A stretch of DNA of 37,299 nucleotides from Paramacrobiotus metropolitanus (Eukaryota; Tardigrada; Eutardigrada; Parachela; Macrobiotidae). The translations under genes and the position numbers were made by a program. Below the pieces are notes generated by a model. It did no database searches and had not been told where the DNA came from. It saw only the letters and a list, made by a program, of their open reading frames with translations. The DNA is taken from assembly GCF_019649055.1 (NCBI RefSeq), contig NW_026570582.1:1-37299 (forward strand), in the 5' to 3' direction. This document shows, piece after piece, positions 30,701 through 37,299 of this stretch (positions are counted from its first letter, which is position 1; each line of letters opens with the position of its first letter).

Positions 30701-31225
30701 ACCACAGCGTCTTCGACTGAGCGCGACAAGCTAGCCGGACTGCAACGTAAAGCTCTGAAAACCATTACTGACTACAAGATGCCGGTTACTCCGGAACTGT
30801 ATCAGAAGTTGGGTATTCTTCACATATTCGACCGATGGCGTCAGAGCGATGCGGTGTGGCTGTTCAAGATCTGGAACAAAAATCAGTTCCCGCTTCCGGC
30901 CTACCTCCTGGATATGGTCAAAGTAAAAGATAACACCATGCGCTATAATTTGCGGAAGCCGGCACGGATCGAAGTTACCCGGGCCAAGAAAGTTATCGGA
31001 GGGTGGACTATGGAAATGCGTTTAAAGCGCCTGCTTGATAAAATTATTGCTGTTAACCCTAAAATTCTTGATGCCAGTTCTGTACCTGCCTTTAAGTTCG
31101 TACTCAAGTCTGTGGATCTCTCTTAACTCTTTACATTGCATTTAAAATGTTTTGTTCGACCAGACCTGAAGTCCCCTTGGGGTTGTCTGCTCTTGTGCCG
31201 TAATAATAATAATAATAGTAATAAC
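30701..31225 (+). mobile_element. 5'-truncated LINE, copy 2
   Basis: One frame is open from about 30701 to a TAA at 31124 without a stop, encoding DKLAGLQRKALKTITDYK, VTPELYQKLGI, FDRWRQSDAVWLFKIWN, MRYNLRKPARIE and SVDLS. It aligns codon for codon with 14680-15087. A 3' UTR hairpin and (TAA)n (about 31200-31222) follow. More truncated but less damaged than copy 1. Only the last about 140 codons of the RT protein are present. Confidence 0.85.
31162..31188 (+). ncRNA. LINE 3' UTR stem-loop, copy 2
   Basis: AGAC (31162-31165) pairs with GTCT (31185-31188), and CCCC (31173-31176) with GGGG (31179-31182) around TT. Same architecture as 15120-15150 with changed but paired inner bases. Confidence 0.6.
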
Positions 31226-31329
31226 ATGCGATGTGGGAATACTAACTGATCTGATGCACAGCGCGTCGAACCGTATGATTATAATGTTGTACACGTACTG
31301 CGTTTTCAACTTATAAATTGTTGCAGATG

Positions 31330-31621
31330 CAGCTGCAGAAGAGGGTGCAGACTCACAGGAGCAGGAAATGTGTGAGGTCAACGAGATTTTTTGGGTAACG
31401 GTGTTCCTAAAAGATTTGGAAGATTTTTCGAAACATTTTTCGCCGACGGTCTGGGCGAAGAAAATCAGATAATTTACGACTACTATGGAGCTACTGGCAC
31501 GACAATCGATGTACCACAATGCCTACTTTTATTAATCCAACGCGAAAACTACGGTACTACGGTAATGTGGTCACCGTCTGATACGCGCTCCGACCATTTC
31601 ATCGTCTTCATTTACGGTTGA
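31330..31621 (+). CDS. Unidentified plus-strand frames after a CAG acceptor-like site
   Basis: GTTGCAG at 31320-31326 is followed by an acidic frame (DAAAEEGADSQEQEMCEVNE), which ends at about 31470. A second frame (31391-31621) includes EENQIIYDYYGATGTTIDV and ends with DHFIVFIYG. Protein-like, but no family recognised and no intact gene. Confidence 0.2.
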
Positions 31622-31686
31622 GGGAGCTAAATCTTCCTCAGATACGGAAGAACTATTTTGCAGATAAGCGAAGCATACAGCAGTGT

Positions 31687-32160
31687 TCATCGCATCTGCC
31701 TGTCCCCTTCCAAAATTGCCCGGCCCACCACGCTATTGTTCTGCAGAACCGTTCTAGTAATACCGAACGTAATTGTAAGATCCGACCAATGCAAGCTCGG
31801 AAAATCTTTAGACTCGAGTACCCTTCTCTGCTTTTTGATGTCGTAGTCCGGGCTAATAAAGACTTCCCTTGACAATCGTTTACCATCATGCAGAGCAACG
31901 GAAATGGAAATGTCTTGACGGTGGTCACCTTGATCTTTCATCCCATCTTTGTACATGCTGGTAAGAAACTTGACGCAACCCTTGGTCAGGACGGAGCGCT
32001 TTGTCGTTTCGCACGGACATTCTATGTGCCGGGAAATGCTGAGAGGCGCTAGACTTAAATCCATGTTCACGTTCTCCGTGGCGTTTAAACCCTGAAGGAT
32101 GCAGCCCTGGTAGGAAACTATCCAAATCCCCGGGTCCTGACGCACGCTATATACCGGCAT
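31687..32160 (-). CDS. Intact 157-aa ORF, possible C2-like fold, unidentified
   Basis: ATG at 32160, stop at 31687, no internal break, in a window where most frames are broken. The middle has several Cys (HIECPCETTKRSVLTKGC). The C-terminal half reads DISISVALHDGKRLSREVFI, then WSDLTITFGI and NNSVVGRAILEG. Alternating beta-strand pattern with L-x-D-G-K-R-L and a terminal V-G-R-A-x-L resembles the last strands of C2 domains, but I cannot confirm it. It sits just downstream of the Gypsy integrase on the same strand, where some elements carry an extra ORF. Either a captured gene, an accessory ORF of that element, or an unrelated exon. Confidence 0.4.
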   Translation of the reverse strand: MPVYSVRQDPGIWIVSYQGCILQGLNATENVNMDLSLAPLSISRHIECPCETTKRSVLTKGCVKFLTSMYKDGMKDQGDHRQDISISVALHDGKRLSREVFISPDYDIKKQRRVLESKDFPSLHWSDLTITFGITRTVLQNNSVVGRAILEGDRQMR

Positions 32161-32199
32161 ATTTTCTTCGAGAATTAAAGGGTCAAAATTACTTCAGTT

Positions 32200-32880
32200 T
32201 ATGGCTACCGCAGAAATGAAAAAGGTATGTCTTGCCCAGCCTGTTTTTTCCAGAAACTTTGTCGCCTTCATTGTATAAAACGCTTTCCGGTTTGCATCGT
32301 ATGTGCTGGCGGCTAGCCGTTGCTGTTCACTCAGGTCATACTTGACCATTTCGTAGATTGTATTGAAGTGTTGTCATATCAGTCATAAACGGATCATGGA
32401 TTCTTATAAGCAAATTTGGAACGAAGTGGAATAACCAGTCCACGTCCTGAAGGACTTTATATGGACTCCGGACTTTATATGGACTTGGTGCAGCATTCAT
32501 CGCAAACAGTACCCATGGCAGGTATTTCGCCCAAGCGCTCTGATTAACCTCGCATAGTTTGCGATTAAGTTGCACATCGAATGGTCGAGTCTTTTCGATC
32601 GGTCTTGTGTCTGTGGTCAGCAAGACGCTGAAGCCATGTGCTCTATGTCCAGTAGCCGTGTTATCTATCTCCTTCCTAATGTCGTACACAAATTGCATTT
32701 AGTTGTCCGACTGGATCTTTGAGGGAAATCGGTACTTTAAGAAAGCATCGTTGACCAAAAGCTTCGCCACAATCAACGCCGAGTTTCTATACTAGTTTTG
32801 GGATGAGGAGTGAGCTCAGTTCACAAATAAAATTCAGAAAGTAATTGCAACCGGTCGGCGCATGGATTGACTTGATATTC
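32200..32880 (-). pseudogene. Ty3/Gypsy integrase core and C-terminal part
   Basis: On the minus strand RRPVAI (about 32860) and LLVNDAFLKYRFPSKIQSDN (32704-32770) mark the rve core up to the second catalytic Asp, which is followed by a stop. The frame 32698-32336 gives MQFVYDIRKEID, then NQSAWAKYLPWVLFAMNAAP and SPYKVLQ, the conserved end of the core (W-x-x-x-L-P-x-V-L-F-A-x-N). After a shift, YDLSEQQRLAASTYDANRKA matches the helical segment downstream. The catalytic Glu segment is altered. A different Gypsy copy from 21.5-23.7 kb and on the opposite strand. A 15-bp duplication (GACTTTATATGGACT) occurs near 32453-32482. Confidence 0.75.
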
Positions 32881-34135
32881 TCCTTTTGAAATCTTCCTGC
32901 CAGAGTTCCCTTTAATCGTACGTGATTTGCATGGTGCTACCCCTAACGCTCGCACTCCACATGGGTATATGTGTGATCGTTATGAACACTTCAGCGCGGG
33001 ACGTTCTTGACACTACATGTGCCTGCACTACTCCACACCAGCTTTTGAATACAGCTGTTAATAGCTGTGAACATTAAAAACTTTACTATCGGTAAAGATG
33101 GTTACGTCTAATGGCATTCCCCCTCGCTTTTAGCCGTCAGGGGTAGTGAATTTTAACGGAATTCCCTATTGATAGCTGGATGTCATTTCCGATTTCCTTT
33201 CCAGCCAAAAAACTACGTTTTCGGATCTGTTATAACCAACTGATCACACAATGATTTGTTATCAGATCTTGCACGATCTGGAATTGTAATCCGTAAAGTT
33301 AGCAATCTTAATTCACACATGAGATTCGAGATGACTGTGTGACTGCTTTAGCCAACCACAGTTAGGACTAGCACGCCTTCCTTCTTTTAAAATCTGGCTT
33401 CCGAATTTTGATATCGGGCTGGTCCCGGAGGAGTTCAAAAATTGTTTCGTTTCGAATAAAACGAAAAACTGGAATTCTAACCGGACATAAGATAAAGAAC
33501 TGAAAAACGGTTTTGTTGGCGAAGGCTTTAGCAAATCGAAAAAGCGATGAGGATACAAGAGTTATAATGCGCTTAATCCTTGTACTCCCTCTAAAGCAAA
33601 AGCGTTAGAAGAGTCTACACTTACTACGATAATTTGGTAATCTTACCACACTCCTTTAAAGTTGAAGCGGTGGCTAAGTAAATTACAAATTCCTGTTCCA
33701 TGAAGGCTTCTGTTGGCAGAGGGAACAAAGCTCTGCTTTCTGTTCCCAAGGATGGAGGCCCTCTGACGTTGGTAACAGAACGGCCTCTGTCGTTGGTAGC
33801 AGAAACCAGAGCTTTGTTCCTGGCTATTTTTTCTAATCGTTTGTGCAATAGCTGCAGTTTATATGGAGTTATGCGTTGAATGCAATGCCCTTGAGGCTTC
33901 GCCACGGAATAACATGCAACAAAGTAATTCAGCTTCTTTCGTACTGCCATGACGAAAATGTATTTTGTAGCTTTGTGAACGCACATTCTGCTAGAGTGAT
34001 TTCAGGAGTGTACTTACCGGCTAAACAGTTACGAAAATAACGAAGTTGACTTATGTAGAGTTTGAACCGTTTCCGGTAAAGCGCTTGAAATATCAGGTAT
34101 CTACTAAAAGCACGGATGCCAAAGTTTACTATCCG
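32881..34135. other. No assignable gene; fold-back at 33.7 kb
   Basis: No RT or RNase H of the integrase copy can be recognised here on the minus strand. The minus frame 33624-33986 (120 codons) covers the fold-back and repeats and is probably fortuitous. Confidence 0.35.
33722..33820. repeat. Inverted repeat (21-bp arms) enclosing a tandem repeat
   Basis: GGAACAAAGCTCTGCTTTCTG (33722-33742) and its complement at 33800-33820 differ by one base. Between them CTCTGACGTTGGTAACAGAA and CTCTGTCGTTGGTAGCAGAA are 24-bp-spaced direct repeats. Confidence 0.75.
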
Positions 34136-34603
34136 TTAAATCCTGTGTTGTGACAGGAGCTGCCATTGCGCGGCTGCTTTTGAGCCGAATGAAATACTGG
34201 CAGCTTGACTTTTCGAGGCTCCGAGGACAAGATTAAGCCGGCAGCTCAAATATCGCAGGGCGTTTTCAGAGAGCGCAAGCTCATGTTGCTCGTGAATATT
34301 TAATGGCTGTTTATGTACATTACTTTGCACATCGTCCGAATCTGGCTGTGCTCCAGCTTTCCAATCAAAATTTTCCTGGCATTCTCGTGTTTGAACGTCT
34401 CTCAACAGTATTTCTGCTAGCGTTGAAGATGAGGAATAATATCTGCTTTGAACCTCCGAGCGGAAACTGAATAATTTACGCGAATGATTCAAAAGCCAAC
34501 CGAAACGTCCGGAATCCGCTGTTGCGTCCTTGCGGCAATAAAAAGCAAAATTTATCGTCATTTCTATAGAATTTAACCAACCTGTCAATTCGATTGGCAA
34601 CAA
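34136..34603 (-). CDS. Unidentified 155-aa frame
   Basis: Intact from ATG 34603 to a stop at 34136. Polar, Ser/Gln/Glu-rich (SSSSTLAEILLRDVQTRE, NVHKQPLNIHEQHELALSE). No motif, no neighbour on the same strand that explains it. Length is above what is usual for chance frames here, so coding ancestry is possible. Confidence 0.25.
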   Translation of the reverse strand: MLPIELTGWLNSIEMTINFAFYCRKDATADSGRFGWLLNHSRKLFSFRSEVQSRYYSSSSTLAEILLRDVQTRECQENFDWKAGAQPDSDDVQSNVHKQPLNIHEQHELALSENALRYLSCRLNLVLGASKSQAASISFGSKAAAQWQLLSQHRI

Positions 34604-34789
34604 CGAATCTTACCACTGTTTTTCTCCATTCCTTCCAAAGCCTGAAACGGCTGTGCTATAACCGAACAAATTGGGAGTAAAACGTTCATGCTATAACGTG
34701 ATAAAACGGTGACTGGACCGCAGTACTCCGTATTTTTTTATCATGAATTGGGTATTAACTCGCAGTGACTGCCAGAAATTGTTTGACCG

Positions 34790-35379
34790 GTGCGATGGGT
34801 CGTTATGGTGCTGATAACTTTCACCGGTTGTTAGGTACCGTGCCACATCCTGAATTAAATTTATTTCGAATGGAAGCGCAATTATTCAAATGGATGTGCC
34901 GGAGTGTAATATTAAATTTAGAGTCCCGTTAAACTTTATCCTGTTTAGCGACATCATCCTATTTAGAGACATCTTTGGATAGCTGGGCGCAGACATTCGG
35001 TGAGAAGGAACAAAAAGGTCAGTTCCCGCATTTGGTTGACTGCCCAAAAAGCTTTGGGAAGATAATAGCATATCCTGATCGACAAGAATTTGGCTACGAT
35101 TTATTTAACAAGTCGCAGCGGAAAGCGTTTATCAGAAACTTCTGCCGAGAATATCGCAAGAAATAAAAGGAAAATATGAATAAGGAGCTTATCAACTAAT
35201 TACGAAAACATGTGAACACACTAAGGGTTGTTCACATAGCCAGCGGAGACAAAATACACGGTTTCAGTTCAGACGTGGCATTTCTGAAACGCGGTAGTCT
35301 TCCCGTCAACTGTATACAGATTGCAATTAACTTTTGGATTACCTCATCAACGTTCCGATCATTTCCGCCGTTGAAATTT
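34790..35379 (+). pseudogene. Polinton-type DNA polymerase B, exonuclease part (copy C)
   Basis: A plus frame at about 34868-34975 reads NGSAIIQMDVPECNIKFRVP and LNF, which is Exo II with Val where the catalytic Asp of F-x-D-S-L-N should be. After a shift, the frame from 34967 reads SLDSWAQTFGEKEQKGQFPH (FPH at 35022-35030), then QRKAFIRNF, and after a stop at 35164 KELIN, a stop at 35194 and LRKHVNTLR. The second stop and next codons fall on the Y-C-x-x-D of Exo III, and the Asp is His. It ends with VNCIQIAINF at the T-I-A-S position. Homologous to copy B but diverged. Frame lost at about 35379. Confidence 0.7.
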
Positions 35380-35452
35380 TAGCTTGTTAAGTCAAAGCGT
35401 AAGCTTGTATTTCCTTTAATATCCAAGTCTAATTTCACTTAACGGTAATATA

Positions 35453-35641
35453 TTATAGAGTTATTTTCATGATCATAGCATGGACTGATTCCAGATTACC
35501 GATGACAACTTTATCGTCGCGTTCACTTCGACGTAGTGTGAAAATTACTCGCGCTTCGTCCTGTGTTAGTACCTCATCCTTGCCCCACACCGGAATGGAG
35601 CCAATAATTATAAGTGCAGCACCTGTAACGCCGAGTCCCAA
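35453..35641 (-). CDS. Possible exon with one membrane segment
   Basis: A 62-codon minus frame starts after AAACAG (acceptor-like, near 35657) and reads LGVTGAALIIIGSIPVW, a credible transmembrane helix, then a charged tail (DEVLTQDEARVIFTLRRSER). No ATG at the beginning and no recognised family. Confidence 0.22.
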   Translation of the reverse strand: MGLGVTGAALIIIGSIPVWGKDEVLTQDEARVIFTLRRSERDDKVVIGNLESVHAMIMKITL

Positions 35642-35689
35642 ACATTGAAGTACTTCTGTTTACATGACTGTTCTCTTAAATCACTATTG

Positions 35690-36003
35690 TCGCGGCAGTG
35701 ACTACGGAATGTCAACAGCTGTCAACGGGCGTCAACGGGCCGCCGACGGCAGCAGCCAAAAGTCAAGGCTTGTCACGGGTTGTCACGGGTTGTCACGAGC
35801 TGTCAACGGGTGTCAACGGAACGCCGGCGGCAAGAGCTAAAAAATCTGGGCTTGTCACGGGTTGTCACGGCACTGACTACGGTATGTCAACAGCTGTCAA
35901 CGGGTGTCAAAGGGACGCCAACGGCAGGAGCCGAAAAATCCGGGCTTGTCACGGGCTGTCACGGCAGTGACTACGGTATGTCAACAGCTGTCAACGGGTG
36001 TCA
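35690..36003. repeat. Minisatellite, about 94-bp period, with GTCA(A)CGG sub-repeats
   Basis: AGCTGTCAACGGG recurs at 35717, 35798, 35892 and 35986 (spacing 81, 94, 94). Each unit contains several GTCACGG or GTCAACGG heptamer-like repeats, a CGCC(G/A)(A/G)CGGCA block and GTGACTACGG(A/T)ATGTCAACAG. The first period is shorter by 13 bp. Frames open on all three plus phases are due to the repeat, not to coding. Confidence 0.85.
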
Positions 36004-36867
36004 GTTCGCCATTTTGGAACGATATCACAGCAGTATTAGTAGGTATCATGTTTTATTTTCATACATTTATTTTTGCGCAACGTTCAGTCGATAGCCGGTT
36101 CATATGATAATGTACCAGCGCAGTTCTGTGTGGGCGATATTGACGTAGTGCAGCATCAGACATGCAACCCGGCAATGATTAACCCTCAGGCTGTAGTGAT
36201 TACGGATTCGTTGCAAAAGCTTAAAAGGACAAATGCCGACTACGACGATTCATAATATACCGATCAAGCGTCTCACCTGGAAACATTGTATTAATACCGG
36301 CGCTATTATCCATACACTCAGTCGAGTCAGAGCGCCTTGTCTCCGAAGACCAGTAGGACGATCACTTCTCTCGACCAGAAGTATTTATATTATGAGTTTT
36401 CCCAAACCAGATCAAGACCAGGCCCACTTTCGACAACGTTTTCGAGCGCGGTAAGCGCAAAGAACAGCAATGTCGGCTCATCGTAATACGTTCGCGGCTA
36501 TATGCAAACGTGGAGCGGTATGCTGGACTGGTGCGTGCATATATTTTATAACGTACCACTAGAGCTGGAGCAGAGCAATTAAATGTGAATTTCGCAGCTG
36601 GTGCGCAGAGAGGAGATGGTATATAGCGAAGACGAACTTTTCAACTTGGCCGATTTCCAAAAGCTGAAGAGCCAGATGGTATAAATTTTGAGCCAGATGA
36701 CATTAGCTACAGAGTAGCACAGCAGCAAGCCGGTTATAAATCGATCTGCTGGTGAGATTCCGTACAAATAAAAGGAGGATCTGATGTAAGTGTAACAGAA
36801 GGATTCAAAAGGGCAAAAGAATACATATGCGGACATATTATTTATAGATATAGCGTACGTACGGTAC
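36004..36867. other. Unassigned plus-strand fragments
   Basis: Plus frames contain CVGDIDVVQHQTCNPAMINP (36073-36255) and, near 36585-36680, LVRREEMVYSEDELFNLADF. Protein-like in places but broken and unrecognised. May be remains of the same element as PolB copy C. Confidence 0.25.
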
Positions 36868-37227
36868 TTATAACTGTACTAATTTAAGTTGTAATAACAG
36901 TCTCACCTGCGCCCGGGGCACCAATGCCGGGTTCACCTTTTTCATCCTGGGCGCACTACCGTTAATACTGTCTAGTGACCGCGAAATTGCTTTACATAAC
37001 TGGCAACGAATAACCCGGTCGTACTGCTGGAACCATGAAAACACGGTATTTGTTTGCTCTGCATGGTAGGAATATTCCGCAACTACTGGAAGTGCCTTCA
37101 AAATGCGCCTTCTGATAACGCGGCCGCCTACCGCTCGTTTCCGCAGCACCATACCCGATATTCCGTCAAGATCTTTACGAATTGCGATATGGACACGAGA
37201 TGTCAAAATAAATGGGTCATATAACAA
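36868..37227 (-). CDS. Unidentified 119-aa basic frame
   Basis: ATG at 37227, stop at 36868. Basic (RKRAVGGRVIRRRILKALPV) with a CQLC pair in the second half. No family recognised, and the frame may begin further upstream. Near the window end, so context is missing. Confidence 0.28.
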   Translation of the reverse strand: MLYDPFILTSRVHIAIRKDLDGISGMVLRKRAVGGRVIRRRILKALPVVAEYSYHAEQTNTVFSWFQQYDRVIRCQLCKAISRSLDSINGSAPRMKKVNPALVPRAQVRLLLQLKLVQL

Positions 37228-37299
37228 TTTTTATGTCAGCAATTCGAATGTTAGAACCGCTAACAAAATTTTAATTCTATCGATTCCCAGCCTTTTGCC

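Noticed and set aside
35698-36107. Three overlapping plus-strand ORFs of 67-104 codons
   Set aside because: They lie in all three phases of the minisatellite, whose repeat lacks stops. Open frames here are expected from the repeat.
1-37299. tRNA, rRNA genes or tRNA-derived SINEs
   Set aside because: I looked for GGTTCGAATCC-like B boxes, CCA-less tRNA ends and rRNA-like conserved blocks and found none convincing.

Overview
This looks like repeat-rich, non-coding metazoan (probably invertebrate) nuclear DNA. Coding signals are short and interrupted, ribosome binding sites and operons are absent, and almost every recognisable protein belongs to a transposable element. The elements are Polinton/Maverick-type protein-primed DNA polymerase B, Ty3/Gypsy pol, a LINE ending in a (TAA)n tail, LTRs with a TATA promoter, and several terminal-inverted-repeat (TIR) elements with target duplications. 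I see no host gene I can name, no tRNA or rRNA gene, and no CRISPR array. The species cannot be told from the sequence.

Layout. 1-192: scrap of Gypsy RNase H. 0.2-7 kb: mostly unassigned, with a 38-bp-TIR MITE (2915-3113), hairpins and a 78-bp tandem repeat. 7.1-11.7 kb: a degraded multigene block, probably Polinton-related. It holds a coiled-coil ORF and a conserved unknown segment (S1) on the minus strand, then a second conserved segment (S2) and two chromodomain-like units on the plus strand. 12.1-18.4 kb: a region bounded by two LTRs about 95% identical, the left one followed by a primer-binding site. Inside are an AT-rich tract, a 5'-truncated LINE, a dense array of GATCGC/GCGAC motifs and a broken zinc-finger gene. 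The right LTR is split by a TA-flanked MITE. 18.4-21.5 kb: a candidate third LTR, tandem duplications and a small C2H2 ORF. 21.5-23.7 kb: Gypsy RT, RNase H and integrase zinc domain with an insertion. 23.7-26.3 kb: Polinton remnant with the N-terminal half of PolB on the minus strand and second copies of S1 and S2 on the plus strand. 27.9-30.4 kb: a second PolB fragment split by a 1.5-kb TIR element that itself contains a MITE. 30.7-31.2 kb: second LINE. 31.7-32.9 kb: an unassigned ORF and a Gypsy integrase, minus strand. 34.8-35.4 kb: a third PolB fragment, plus strand. 35.7-36.0 kb: minisatellite.

The most informative points are these: three independently decayed PolB copies; a hAT-like insertion, framed by an 8-bp duplication, that splits the Exo III motif of one copy; an unusual doubled chromodomain that was removed from the sister copy by a 196-bp microhomology deletion; a covarying 3' hairpin shared by the two LINE copies; and the GATCGC array. 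All functional statements about PolB, Gypsy and LINE fragments rest on motif recognition by eye, without a database search.
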